A DNA stretch of 64,000 bases from Pseudoduganella violaceinigra DSM 15887 (GTDB lineage Bacteria > Pseudomonadota > Gammaproteobacteria > Burkholderiales > Burkholderiaceae_D): NCBI RefSeq assembly GCF_000425385.1, contig NZ_KE384358.1:131623-195622 (forward strand), in the 5' to 3' direction. The notes beneath the pieces are model-generated. The model ran no database searches and was not told where the DNA came from. It worked only from the letters and a program-made list of their open reading frames with translations. Shown here piece after piece: positions 7,792-16,642 of this stretch. Made by a program: the position numbers and the translations under genes. How positions within the stretch are numbered: position 1 is the stretch's first letter; each line of letters opens with the position of its first letter.

Positions 7792-8592
7792 TTATTTGCT
7801 CGACACGTTGACCATGCCCTTGAAGTCGTACGGGATCACGACGGTCTGCACCTTGCCCGCCGCAATGCCCTCGGCGATTTTCATCTGGGCCTGCGCCTGC
7901 ATATAGGAGATGGCGCCGGCATTGGCGTTCAGGGCCGCGATACGCTCGGCTTCCTTCTTCGCGATCTGCACCTCGACCTCCTTGGTCTTCTCCTCGTTCT
8001 TGGCGCGCACCAGATTGTCGGCGCTGGCCTTGACCGCATCGCTCGGTACCATGCTGCCCACACGCACCTGGGAAATCACGATGCCGTTCAGTTTCTCGTC
8101 GGCCAGCGTGGAAATCATGGTGGCCTGGATCTCCTGCTCGATCTGGGCCCGGTTGTCGTTCATGTTCAGCGCCTCGTACTTGCGCGCCACCTTGTACACC
8201 GCATTGCGCGCGGTCTGGTAGATGTAGGCGTGCATCAGGTAGATATCGCCGCTGGCATCGGTGGTGTGGAAAGCGCGGCTCTTGTTGACCCACAGGTCGG
8301 ACACGGCCGACGGCGTGATGTTGTAGATCACCGCCAGGTCGAAGTCCTTCATGGTCGAATTGTCAGACGCCAGCGGCATCAGGTCACGCACGTCGACGCT
8401 GACATCCTTGATCGGGAAAGTCAGGATGGAGCCGATGATGGTCTGGTTGAAACTGCCCGCCACGCGCTCCTCGGCTTCGACGGTCTTGTCGAAGTTGACG
8501 CGCAAGCCCACCTCGCCGGTGTCGATCACCTTGCAGCCGCTGAGGGCGACAGCGGTCAACAGGAGTGGCAGCAGGAGTGCAGGTTTTTTCAT
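7792..8592 (-). CDS. SPFH/Band 7 (prohibitin-like) lipoprotein
   Basis: 266 aa. Lipobox LSGC at about residues 17-20 predicts acylation of Cys20. It is followed by a prohibitin-homology domain (VIDTGEVGLRVNFDK, then DLMPLASDNSTMKDFDL) and a long alpha-helical, charged region (EEKTKEVEVQIAKKEAERI) as in SPFH proteins that assemble ring-like membrane scaffolds. Most bacterial SPFH proteins are anchored by a transmembrane helix; here a lipoprotein anchor is predicted, as in some homologues annotated prohibitin family protein. Role probably membrane organisation or protease control; no NfeD or HflC partner is adjacent. Divergent from the diguanylate cyclase gene. Confidence 0.82.
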   Translation of the reverse strand: MKKPALLLPLLLTAVALSGCKVIDTGEVGLRVNFDKTVEAEERVAGSFNQTIIGSILTFPIKDVSVDVRDLMPLASDNSTMKDFDLAVIYNITPSAVSDLWVNKSRAFHTTDASGDIYLMHAYIYQTARNAVYKVARKYEALNMNDNRAQIEQEIQATMISTLADEKLNGIVISQVRVGSMVPSDAVKASADNLVRAKNEEKTKEVEVQIAKKEAERIAALNANAGAISYMQAQAQMKIAEGIAAGKVQTVVIPYDFKGMVNVSSK

Positions 8593-8862
8593 GGTGATCT
8601 CGAAAAGTTGAATGAGCCATCATTCTATTGCTCTTCAGACAGATAAAAAACATGCAAAAGACGGGCGGATTACCGTTGCCGGAATGTCAGCAAATGTAGT
8701 CAGATATGCACACAATGTCACAAATCCCATGCAGCCGCGGAAACTATCCCGACCGAACCCCATGGGAACGTCTTTTTTCAACCAAAGCGACCTTGAATTT
8801 TGACAATTCCAATTGGCAACACGGTATTATCGTCGGCATATCCTCCACACCCCACTGTCAGC
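8593..8862. promoter_or_regulatory. Divergent intergenic region with a sigma-70-like promoter for the diguanylate cyclase
   Basis: This 270-base spacer is AT-richer than its surroundings and separates divergent genes. TTGACA at 8800-8805 and TATTAT at 8825-8830 (19-base spacer, slightly long) form a plausible promoter pointing right. The TTG of that -35 box is also the first possible start codon of the downstream frame, which argues against translation from 8800. No other structure was recognised. Confidence 0.55.
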
Positions 8863-10224
8863 ATGAACCAAGGCGGTACCAGCTTTACTCCACGGCGTGA
8901 CGCTGTGATATTGATTGTCGACGATGCGCCGGACAACCTCTCGGTCCTGCGCAAGTCGATGGTCGAGCAGGGTTACCAGACCTATGTCGCCAATTCCGGC
9001 GAGCGCGCGCTGGAGATTGCGCGCCGCGTCCATCCGCACCTGATCCTGCTCGATGTGGTCATGCCCGGCATGGACGGTTTTGAAACCTGCCGCCAGCTCA
9101 AATCGCATCCCGCCACGGAAGACATCCCGGTGCTGTTCATGAGCGCCTGCAACGCACAGGAAGACGTGGTGGCCGGCTTTGAACTGGGCGCGGTCGACTA
9201 CATCGGCAAGCCGCTGCGCATGGCCGAAGTCTGCGCGCGCGTGCGCACGCAGCTGCACATCCGCTTCGCCACCGAGACGCAGCAGGAGCAATCGGAGCGC
9301 CTGCGCACGATCGTCAACAATATGGCCGAAGGCCTGCTGATCATCGAAGCCGACGGCCGCATCCAGTTCACCAACCCGGCCTGCGACCAGTACCTGGGGT
9401 ATATGTCGCACGAACTGGCGGGCAAGACGATTTCCGACCTGCTCAACCCGCTGGTCGCCAACGAATACCTGGAATACTTCGCGCGCTACGCCGCCAACCC
9501 GGAAGCGGCGCATAGCCACGGCACGCGCGAAGTGATCATCCGCCACCGCACCGGCAAATCGGTGTGCATGGACCTGACCTTGACGCCGATGTTCCTGCGC
9601 CAGCCGCTGTTCATCGGCCTGCTGCACGACATCACGCACCACAAGCTGTCGGAAGACGCGCTGCAGCGGGCGGCCATGATCGACCCGCTGACCAAGATCG
9701 CCAATCGGCGCCACTTCGACTCCTTCCTCGAAAAGGAATGGCAGCGCGCCATGCGCACCGGCGCCCCGCTGTCGCTGGTGGTGCTCGACGTCGACCACTT
9801 CAAGCTGTACAACGACACGCTGGGCCATGCGCAAGGCGACCTGTGCCTGCAGCAGGTGGCGCAAGCGATCAGCGCGCACGCGCTGCGCGTGACCGACCTG
9901 GCGGCACGCTACGGCGGCGAAGAATTCGTGCTACTGTTTGCCGAAACCGACGCCGATTCCGCCTTCCAGATGGCCGAATCGATACGCCTGCACGTGGAAG
10001 CCTTGCGCATCCCGCATCCGCGTTCGGCGACCTCGCCGCACATCACGGTCAGCATCGGCGTGGCCACGCTATGCCCGACGCCGGCGGACAATATCGAATC
10101 GCTGTTCGTCGCCGCCGACCGCGCCATGTACGCCGCCAAGGAAGACGGCCGCAACCAGGTGCGCGCCACCCGCCCGCCCACCACCGCCATCGAAGCGGCC
10201 CGCGCCGCCCTCGCCAAACGATAA
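8863..10224 (+). CDS. Diguanylate cyclase: receiver-PAS-GGDEF response regulator
   Basis: 453 aa from ATG 8863. Domains: receiver (about 12-130; phospho-acceptor Asp64 in LLDVVMPGMDG, and the conserved Lys in IGKPL), PAS (about 148-265; NNMAEGLLIIEADGRI), GGDEF (about 285-440). The catalytic GGEEF is at 351-355 and the product-inhibition I-site RVTD at 342-345, five residues ahead, so cyclic-di-GMP synthesis with feedback control is expected. A receiver in front suggests control by an unlinked sensor kinase; none is adjacent. The upstream in-frame TTG at 8800 coincides with a -35 box and is rejected as start. Confidence 0.92.
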   Translation: MNQGGTSFTPRRDAVILIVDDAPDNLSVLRKSMVEQGYQTYVANSGERALEIARRVHPHLILLDVVMPGMDGFETCRQLKSHPATEDIPVLFMSACNAQEDVVAGFELGAVDYIGKPLRMAEVCARVRTQLHIRFATETQQEQSERLRTIVNNMAEGLLIIEADGRIQFTNPACDQYLGYMSHELAGKTISDLLNPLVANEYLEYFARYAANPEAAHSHGTREVIIRHRTGKSVCMDLTLTPMFLRQPLFIGLLHDITHHKLSEDALQRAAMIDPLTKIANRRHFDSFLEKEWQRAMRTGAPLSLVVLDVDHFKLYNDTLGHAQGDLCLQQVAQAISAHALRVTDLAARYGGEEFVLLFAETDADSAFQMAESIRLHVEALRIPHPRSATSPHITVSIGVATLCPTPADNIESLFVAADRAMYAAKEDGRNQVRATRPPTTAIEAARAALAKR

Positions 10225-10227
10225 AGT

Positions 10228-10258
10228 TGAAAGCCAGAGCTGACCCCGGCTTTCTCTT
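10228..10258 (+). terminator. Hairpin with T-rich tail, likely terminator
   Basis: GAAAGCC and GGCTTTC flank AGAGCTGACCCC, then TCTTTT. It lies between convergent genes. The same GCCAGAGCTGACCCCGGCTT segment recurs at the convergent junction 47706-47727, so this is also a repeated motif. Confidence 0.65.
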
Positions 10259-11821
10259 TTAAAGCTTCTCGGGATAGCCGGTAATGTCGGCGATTTCGGC
10301 GTACATCGGCTGCAGCCGTTTGTACATCTTCAGGTAGACCCGGTGGTAGAGCTGGTCGTAGGTCTTGCGGTGCGCCGGGTCGGGCTGGAAGACGCGGCCC
10401 TTGCGCGTCATGGCGTTGATCGCGCTGTGGAAGTCCTGGTGCAGGCCCAGGCCCGCTGCGATCGCGATGGCGGCGCCCAGGCCGCTGGTTTCGTAGACGT
10501 GGGCGCGCGCGGCCGGCAGGCCGAAGATGTCGGCCGTGAGCTGCATGGCGGCGTCGCTTTGCGAGCCGCCGCCCGCCACCCGCAGTTCCGTGATGCGCGT
10601 GCCGCTGCGCTTTTCGATGCGCTCGCGCCCTTCGCGCAGGGCGTAGGCCAGGCCTTCCAGGATGGCGCGGTACATGTGGGCGCGCGTGTGCACGTCGCCG
10701 AAGCCGATCATGGCGCCTTTGGCTTCCGGTCCCGGGACCTTGATGCCGGGGCTCCAGTAGGGCTGCAGCATCAGGCCCATCGAGCCGGGCGGCACGTCGT
10801 TCACCAGGCGGTCGAACAGCGCTTCCGGCGGCATGCCCTGCTCCATCGCCGCCGATTGTTCCAGGTGGCCGAACTGCTCCTTGAACCAGTTCACCATCCA
10901 GTAGCCGCGGAAGATCTGCACTTCGGTGCTGTAGGCGCCCGGAATGGCCGCAGGGTATGGCGGGATGAAGGGCGTGACTTCGACGTATTTGCTGGTGGTG
11001 GTGTTGATGGTGGCCGTGGTGCCGTAGCTGAGGCAGCCGATGTGCGGTTCCAGGCCGCCGGCGCCGATCACTTCGCAGGCCTTGTCGGCGGCTGCCGCCA
11101 CCAGCGGCACGCCTTCCGGGATGCCCGTGGCGGCGGCGGCGAAGGCGTTGACGGCGCCGATCACGCTGCCCGGCTGCACCAGTTCCGGCAGCTGGTCCGG
11201 CCGCACGGCCAGGGCTTGCCATTTCCAGTCGCGCGCGCCGGCCCAGGCGTGGTGCTTGTAGTCGAAGGGCATGTAGGCCACCTGCGAGCCGGTGGAGTCG
11301 GCATAGCGCCCGCTCAGGCAGTAGTTCAAGTAGCCGGATAGCAGCAGGAATTTGTGGGTACGGTCCCACAGGCCGGGCTGGTGCGCCTTGATCCAGTTCA
11401 CTTCCGCTTCGCGCCGGAAGTAGTCGATGGTGCCGTCCACGCGGGCCAGCTTGAAGGCGGCCTTCCACAGTGGGCTGATGGGCGGCACCTGTTCCGTGCG
11501 GCGCTGGTCGAGCCAGGTGATGGCGGCGCGCAGCGGCTTGCCGTCGCTGTCGACCGCCACCACGGTGCCGCGCTGGGTGGTGACGGCAACGCCGGCGATG
11601 GCCGTGCGTGGGATATCGGTCACGGTCCACAGGCGCTGGCAGGCGGCGCATACGGCGTCCCAGTAGCCTTCGGCCTTGTGTTCCGCCCAGCCGGGCTGTT
11701 CGGAATAGTAGGCCGGCTCCAGGTGCACCTGGGTCTTGGCCAGCAGATTGCCTTGCAGGTCGAACAGCAGCGCGCGCACGCTTTGCGTGCCATTGTCGAT
11801 GGAGAGAAGGTATTTGCTCAT
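10259..11821 (-). CDS. FGGY-family carbohydrate kinase
   Basis: 520 aa, two-domain sugar kinase of the glycerol/xylulose kinase superfamily, phosphorylating a polyol or sugar with ATP in the cytosol. SIDNGTQSVRALLFD near the N-terminus is the first phosphate motif; the second domain has SYGTTATINTTTS and the VAGGGSQSD adenosine motif. The ATG at 11821 overlaps the stop of the glpD-like gene (ATGA), so a much longer frame running upstream is spurious. Being coupled to a glycerol-3-phosphate dehydrogenase suggests a glycerol-like substrate, although the sequence is closer to the xylulokinase-like branch than to GlpK. Confidence 0.88.
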   Translation of the reverse strand: MSKYLLSIDNGTQSVRALLFDLQGNLLAKTQVHLEPAYYSEQPGWAEHKAEGYWDAVCAACQRLWTVTDIPRTAIAGVAVTTQRGTVVAVDSDGKPLRAAITWLDQRRTEQVPPISPLWKAAFKLARVDGTIDYFRREAEVNWIKAHQPGLWDRTHKFLLLSGYLNYCLSGRYADSTGSQVAYMPFDYKHHAWAGARDWKWQALAVRPDQLPELVQPGSVIGAVNAFAAAATGIPEGVPLVAAAADKACEVIGAGGLEPHIGCLSYGTTATINTTTSKYVEVTPFIPPYPAAIPGAYSTEVQIFRGYWMVNWFKEQFGHLEQSAAMEQGMPPEALFDRLVNDVPPGSMGLMLQPYWSPGIKVPGPEAKGAMIGFGDVHTRAHMYRAILEGLAYALREGRERIEKRSGTRITELRVAGGGSQSDAAMQLTADIFGLPAARAHVYETSGLGAAIAIAAGLGLHQDFHSAINAMTRKGRVFQPDPAHRKTYDQLYHRVYLKMYKRLQPMYAEIADITGYPEKL

Positions 11822-13419
11822 GCGCGTGCTTTCGGCAAGCTGTAATGGGATCGGCATAATGCCAGATAGGCCGCTTCTTCGGCAGCCCAGCGCTGGCCGT
11901 CCCAGCCCAGTTCCGGCTGGCAGATGGCGCGTACGCGGTCGAGGATGACCGCCCCACCCTGCGCCAGCTGGATGCCCAGCCGGCTGCGGCGCAGCATCAG
12001 GTCTTCCAGGTGCTGGACCGATTCGTGGCGCGCCGCCCAGCGCAGCTGCGCCCACAGGGTTTCGGTGCCGGGGATCGCTTCCAGTTCGCCCGCCTGCGCG
12101 GCGGCGGCCAGTGCAGCGGCTTGCGCGCCGTAGCGCCCTTGCAGGCGGCGTGCCTGGCCGGGCGGCAGGTGCGGAGTGCGGCCGCCGTCCGGCACCGGCG
12201 CCGGCGCGAAGATGGGCTGTGGATCGAAATCGGGCTGCCAGTGCGGCAGCTGCGGCGCGGCATGGCGCAGCACGTCCAGGGCGATGGCGCGGAAGGTGGT
12301 CAGCTTGCCGCCGGTGACGGTCAACAGGCCGTCCTGCTGCCACAGCACGTGGTCGCGCGCCTCTTTCGACGGGTCGGCCTTGCCGGTGTCGATCACGGGA
12401 CGCACACCGGCGTAGGTCGCCAGCACATCGCGCTCGGCCAGCGCCAGCGTCGGGAACTGGTCGTGCAGGGCCGCCATCAGGTAGTCGGTTTCTTCCTGCG
12501 TGATGGCCGCTTCCTGCTGCAGGTCGGCGCGGTGGTCGACGTCGGTGGTGCCGACGATGGTGACGCCCTCCCACGGGAAGGCGAATACCGGGCGGCCGTC
12601 TTTCGGGTGCATCAGGCTGATCGCCTGCGCCAGCGGCAGGCGCCAGGCGGGCAGCACCAGGTGGCTGCCGCGCAAGGGGCGCAGGCGCACGGCCGGCTGC
12701 GCGTGCAGCCGGTCGGCCCAGGCGCCGGTGGCGTTGACCACCAGTTTGGCGCGCACCTCGTGCGTCTGGCCGCTGATGCCGCAGCGCAGGCGTGCGCCGC
12801 GCACGCGGCCCGCCTCGCCGTCTTCGCGCAGCAGCGCCTGCACCGCGCAGTAATTGAGGGCCGCGCCCCCGAGACCCTGGGCTTCCTGCAGCACGCGCAG
12901 CACCAGGCGCGCATCGTCGGTTTTTGCATCCTGGTAGCAGATGCCGCCCTGCAGGCCGTCGGTGCGGATATGCGGTGCCATGGCCAGGAATTCCTGCGCG
13001 CGGAAGTAATGGCGCGCATGCTGGCCGGCCATGCGGTCGTAGATTGCCAGGCCAAGCAGGAAGGTCTTGCGGCCCGGCTTGCGGCCGGCATAGTCGCCGA
13101 AGGCGAAGCTTTGCGGCTCGACCAGGCCGGGTGCGTCGCGCAGCAGGGCGTCGCGTTCATGGACCGATTCGCGCGTCAGCGAAAACTGGCCCTCTTTCAG
13201 GTAGCGCAGGCCGCCGTGCACCAGCTTGGAGGAGCGGCTGGAGGTGCCCCAGGCGAAATCGCGCTGCTCGACCAGCAGTGCGCGCAGGCCGCGCCGCGCC
13301 GCTTCCAGCAGGATGCCGGCGCCGGTGATGCCGCCGCCGACCACCAGCAGGTCCCATTCCTGCGCCAGCAGGCCCGCCGCCAGCGCGCGGCCGCCGGGCG
13401 CCCAGTGCGCCGCTGTCAT
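11818..13419 (-). CDS. glpD: FAD-dependent glycerol-3-phosphate dehydrogenase/oxidase (GlpD family)
   Basis: 533 aa membrane-associated flavoprotein family oxidising sn-glycerol 3-phosphate to dihydroxyacetone phosphate. The Rossmann dinucleotide site VVGGGITGAGI and the GlpD signatures TSSRSSKLVHGGLRYL, GTTDVDH and GVRP are all present, followed by a C-terminal DAO_C domain (VQHLEDLMLRRSRLG). Start overlaps the stop of the upstream flavoprotein gene by ATGA, and its own stop overlaps the kinase start the same way: a tightly coupled three-gene operon. It may be a pathway-specific paralogue rather than the housekeeping GlpD, since no glpF or glpK of the usual kind is linked. Confidence 0.9.
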   Translation of the reverse strand: MTAAHWAPGGRALAAGLLAQEWDLLVVGGGITGAGILLEAARRGLRALLVEQRDFAWGTSSRSSKLVHGGLRYLKEGQFSLTRESVHERDALLRDAPGLVEPQSFAFGDYAGRKPGRKTFLLGLAIYDRMAGQHARHYFRAQEFLAMAPHIRTDGLQGGICYQDAKTDDARLVLRVLQEAQGLGGAALNYCAVQALLREDGEAGRVRGARLRCGISGQTHEVRAKLVVNATGAWADRLHAQPAVRLRPLRGSHLVLPAWRLPLAQAISLMHPKDGRPVFAFPWEGVTIVGTTDVDHRADLQQEAAITQEETDYLMAALHDQFPTLALAERDVLATYAGVRPVIDTGKADPSKEARDHVLWQQDGLLTVTGGKLTTFRAIALDVLRHAAPQLPHWQPDFDPQPIFAPAPVPDGGRTPHLPPGQARRLQGRYGAQAAALAAAAQAGELEAIPGTETLWAQLRWAARHESVQHLEDLMLRRSRLGIQLAQGGAVILDRVRAICQPELGWDGQRWAAEEAAYLALCRSHYSLPKARA

Positions 13420-15023
13420 GCCGCCTGCCCCGCCGGCAGCAGCTTACCCGGGTTCATGATGCCCTGCGGGTCGAAGTGGGCGAACAGCGCCTGCATGGCG
13501 GCGATACCCGCCGCGCCCTTTTCCGCCGCCAGGTATGGCGCGTGATCGCTGCCCACGCCGTGCTGGTGGCTGATGGTGCCGCCGTTGGCGACGATCGCCG
13601 AGCTGACCGCGTGCTTGAGCGCGCGCCAGCGCGCCATATCGGTGTCGTAGTCGCCGCCCAGGCGGTAGACGAAGGTGGTGTAGACGCTGGCGCCCTGCGC
13701 ATACAGGTGCGACAGGTGGGTGTAGGTATGCACTTTCTCGCCCAGGCCGCCCAGCGCATCGGTGGCCGCCGCCTCGACGGCGCGCATCATCTGCCCGACG
13801 CGCGGCCAGTCGACCGCGGTCTCCACCGTGTCGATCACATAGCCGTGCTTCCAGGCCGCGTTACGCAGGTAGACGTTGCGGAAGCGGCCCTCCTTCCACT
13901 TGTCGCCCATGCGGCGGCCGACGTGCACGCCGTTGTAGCCCTTGCAGGCCGCGATGGCGCTGCGCAGCGCGGCGCGGGCCTGGGCGCGCGGGCCGCTGGC
14001 GCCCAGCATCAGCATGCATTTGCCCTGGTCGCAGCCGCGCAGGCGCAGCCAGCCTTCCAGCAGGCCGATCAGGCGCTTGTGGCCGGCCAGCGCCAGCATG
14101 GTCACCGTTTCCAGGGGATTGGACAGGCGCAGCATGGACAGGCCGCCGCGCGCCTGCGCCAGCGCCCGCACCGCCGCTTCGGCGCGCTCCCAGTCCGGGA
14201 AGAACACGGCGTGGAAGGCTTCATACTCGGGCACGGGGCTGACGCGCACCGTCGCTTCGGTCAGGATGCCCATGCGGCCTTCGGAACCGAGCACGATTTC
14301 GCGCAGGTCGGTGCCGGCGGCCGATGCCGGGAAGGTCGGGATGTCCAGCCGCCCCTGCGGCGTTTCCACCACGCCGCCGGCGAACATCTGCTCGATGCGG
14401 CCATAGCGCAGCGACTGCTGGCCGGACGAGCGGGTGACCACCCAGCCGCCCAGCGTGGAATATTCGAACGATTGCGGGAAGTGGCCCAGCATATAGCCGT
14501 GGGCGCGCAGCTGCGCTTCCAGGTCGGGCCCCAGCACGCCCGCGCCGAAAGTGGCGAGCTGCGATTGCTTGTCCAGGTGGTGCAGGCGCCCCATGCGGGT
14601 CATGTTCACGGCCAGCACCGGCTTGTCGCCGTCCGGCGCGGTCAGGTGGCCGGCCACGCTGGTGCCGCCGCCCTGCGGGATCAAGGACAAGCCCTGGCGC
14701 TGGGCATAGTCGATCAGCTCGCGCACCTGCTGCGCGCTTTCCGGATAAGCCACGCCGTCCGGCGCCGTGCCGATGCGGCCGTAGCGCAGCTTGAGCCAGT
14801 CCGGCAGGCTCTGGCCGAGGGCGTTGCGCAGGCGCGTGGCGGGACTGGCGTCCACCTGCGGGTGCGCCGCCAGGCGCGACGGCGCCAGCGAAGCGCAGGC
14901 GGCCTCAAAGCTGGCATCCTGCACCGCCGTTCCGGGACCGACACGCTCGGCCAGGAAGGCCAGCGCCTCGCCATGCAGCGCATACTCGAATGTCTCCTCG
15001 CCCCAACCGTTCCAACGTTTCAT
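13416..15023 (-). CDS. FAD-binding oxidase, alkyldihydroxyacetonephosphate synthase-like
   Basis: 535 aa VAO/PCMH-type flavoprotein. The FAD_binding_4 domain shows IPQGGGTSVAGH and STLGGWVVTRSSGQQS; the C-terminal half has HTYTHLSHLY, YTTFVYRLGG, ISHQHGVGSDH and FDPQGIMNPGKLL. These are close to alkyl-DHAP synthase, which swaps the acyl chain of acyl-DHAP for a fatty alcohol to make ether lipids; the enzyme's HHH motif is HQH here. ATG 15023 has AAGGGA 7 bases ahead; the TTG at 15029 is adjacent to that site and is rejected. It leads the operon with GlpD and an FGGY kinase and is divergent from an AraC regulator. Ether-lipid formation or glycerol-derivative oxidation are both possible. Confidence 0.82.
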   Translation of the reverse strand: MKRWNGWGEETFEYALHGEALAFLAERVGPGTAVQDASFEAACASLAPSRLAAHPQVDASPATRLRNALGQSLPDWLKLRYGRIGTAPDGVAYPESAQQVRELIDYAQRQGLSLIPQGGGTSVAGHLTAPDGDKPVLAVNMTRMGRLHHLDKQSQLATFGAGVLGPDLEAQLRAHGYMLGHFPQSFEYSTLGGWVVTRSSGQQSLRYGRIEQMFAGGVVETPQGRLDIPTFPASAAGTDLREIVLGSEGRMGILTEATVRVSPVPEYEAFHAVFFPDWERAEAAVRALAQARGGLSMLRLSNPLETVTMLALAGHKRLIGLLEGWLRLRGCDQGKCMLMLGASGPRAQARAALRSAIAACKGYNGVHVGRRMGDKWKEGRFRNVYLRNAAWKHGYVIDTVETAVDWPRVGQMMRAVEAAATDALGGLGEKVHTYTHLSHLYAQGASVYTTFVYRLGGDYDTDMARWRALKHAVSSAIVANGGTISHQHGVGSDHAPYLAAEKGAAGIAAMQALFAHFDPQGIMNPGKLLPAGQAA

Positions 15024-15091
15024 ATGCAATCCCTTGTTATACTTTACTCAATAGAGATTAAACCATCGCCGCCCGACAGTCTTGCGTATTC

Positions 15092-16129
15092 ATGCCAGCC
15101 GAATTGTTAGATCATGCCAAGCACGCCCGCGTCGCGGGCTCCTACCTGCAACCGATGCTGGAGGCGGCCGCTGCGCGCGGCGTGAGCGCGCAAGCCCTGG
15201 CGCTGGCCGCCGGCCTGCCCGCCGGCGCCCTGGAACCCCTGCCGGAGGCGCTGCCGGCCGACACCTATGTGACGCTGCTGGAGCTGGCCGCCGACCTGGC
15301 GGGCGACCCGCATTTCGGCCTGCACGTGGGCGAACGCGTGAAACTGGGCACCTACACCGTGTACGGCCTGATCCTGCTCTCCTGCCGCGACTTCGGCCAG
15401 GCTTTCGAGCAGACCATGCGCTATGAGCAGCTGGCGCACGACCTGGGGCGCTCCACGCTGCAGGTGCACGGCGCGCTGGCCGACTATGCCTGGCATTCGA
15501 ACTACCCGGCGCACTGCCGCCACCTGGCCGACAGCGTGTTCGCCGGCATACGCGTGTTCGGCAACTGGCTGGCCGGCGCCACGCTGCCGCCGGCCAGCCT
15601 GTCGCTGGCGCACGACGGCGGCGACCCGGCCGGCCATGCCGAATACCTGCGCGTGTTCGGCGCCCTGCCCCGCTTCAACGCCCCGTCCAATGTGGCGCAA
15701 TTCGACGCCGCCATGCTGGCCTGGCCGGTGCCGAACGCCGATGTGAGCCTGTATCCGGTGCTGCAGCAGCACGCCGAGCAGCTGCTCCGGCAGCGTGCCG
15801 TGCCGGCCGCCGCGGGCATCGCGGCGCAGGTGCACCAGGCCATCGTGCGCCGCCTGGCGCAGGGCCAGGTGCGGGTGGCCAGCGTGGCCGAAGAGATGGG
15901 CATGTCGCCGCGCACCCTGCAGCGCAAGCTGGCCGACGCCGGCGCCAGCTTCCAGCAGGTGCTGGACGAGGCGCGCTTTGCGCTGGCGCGCGACTACCTG
16001 CGCCAGCCGGGCCTGTCCCTGGTCGATATCGCCTTCCTGCTGGGGTATCAGGAGCAAAGCGCCTTCACCCATGCCTTCCGCGAGTGGTCCGGCATGAACC
16101 CGGGGGCATGGCGCGCCGCCGCACGCTAG
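15092..16129 (+). CDS. AraC-family transcriptional regulator (Arabinose_bd/OruR type)
   Basis: 345 aa. The N-terminal two thirds match the AraC-like ligand domain of the OruR/GbdR-like group (GDPHFGLHVGERVKLGTYTVYGLILLS-type stretch near residues 75-105), and the C-terminus has two helix-turn-helix units (VASVAEEMGMSPRTLQRKL, then LVDIAFLLGYQEQSAFTHAF). Divergent from the flavoprotein-GlpD-kinase operon with 68 bases between starts, so it very likely controls that operon. Ligand unknown. Its stop and that of the convergent gene share the four bases CTAG at 16126-16129. Confidence 0.9.
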   Translation: MPAELLDHAKHARVAGSYLQPMLEAAAARGVSAQALALAAGLPAGALEPLPEALPADTYVTLLELAADLAGDPHFGLHVGERVKLGTYTVYGLILLSCRDFGQAFEQTMRYEQLAHDLGRSTLQVHGALADYAWHSNYPAHCRHLADSVFAGIRVFGNWLAGATLPPASLSLAHDGGDPAGHAEYLRVFGALPRFNAPSNVAQFDAAMLAWPVPNADVSLYPVLQQHAEQLLRQRAVPAAAGIAAQVHQAIVRRLAQGQVRVASVAEEMGMSPRTLQRKLADAGASFQQVLDEARFALARDYLRQPGLSLVDIAFLLGYQEQSAFTHAFREWSGMNPGAWRAAAR

Positions 16130-16551
16130 ATTTCAGTGCCGCGCACGCGGATGAAGGGCCCGATGCAGCTGGCCATATCGCGCCGCTGGCACATGAGGAA
16201 CATATTGTTCGAGGGATGGAACACGATGAAGGACTGGATTTGGTGGCCGACCGCGGTCACTTCTCCGGTGCAGTCCAGTTTGCCGTTGTCCTTGACGATC
16301 TTGTCGTTGGACCGGTAGAAGCCGTCGCCATCGGGCTGGTCGTCGATCACGAACTCCGATTCCGCGATTTCAGCGGCGCTGGTGATCAAGGCCGTGCCGT
16401 CCGAGCGGATGCGGTACATTTCGTGGCAGGAACCGTCCGGCAATTCAAAGCGCCATGTGCCGACAATCGGATGGTCGGTGCGCAGCGGGGCGGCGGCCAG
16501 TGCATTCTGGCCAGCCAGCAGGACTGCGGCAAACAACAAGGTTGGTTTCAT
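16126..16551 (-). CDS. Small exported protein of unknown function
   Basis: 141 aa from ATG 16551, with a signal peptide (MKPTLLFAAVLLAGQNALAA). Mature part begins PLRTDHPIVGTWRFELPDGS, a lipocalin-like/avidin-type opening seen in many small periplasmic proteins that begin with a GTW motif; four cysteines (SCHEMY, LDCTG, MCQR, SCIG) could form disulphides. Function not recognised. Frames extending further upstream lack the signal peptide at the N-terminus and are rejected. Confidence 0.7.
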   Translation of the reverse strand: MKPTLLFAAVLLAGQNALAAAPLRTDHPIVGTWRFELPDGSCHEMYRIRSDGTALITSAAEIAESEFVIDDQPDGDGFYRSNDKIVKDNGKLDCTGEVTAVGHQIQSFIVFHPSNNMFLMCQRRDMASCIGPFIRVRGTEI

Positions 16552-16642
16552 GGCAGCCCCCGGGGAATGATTAGGACCAGTATAGTCCTGTTGGCCCGAT
16601 TGCACCTCCCTGTTGCCGCAGCATATTATCAGACAGGCAAAG

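Noticed and set aside
10259-12574. 771-codon version of the FGGY kinase
   Set aside because: The extra N-terminus is a shadow of glpD; ATG 11821 with ATGA overlap and the DNGTQS motif mark the true start.
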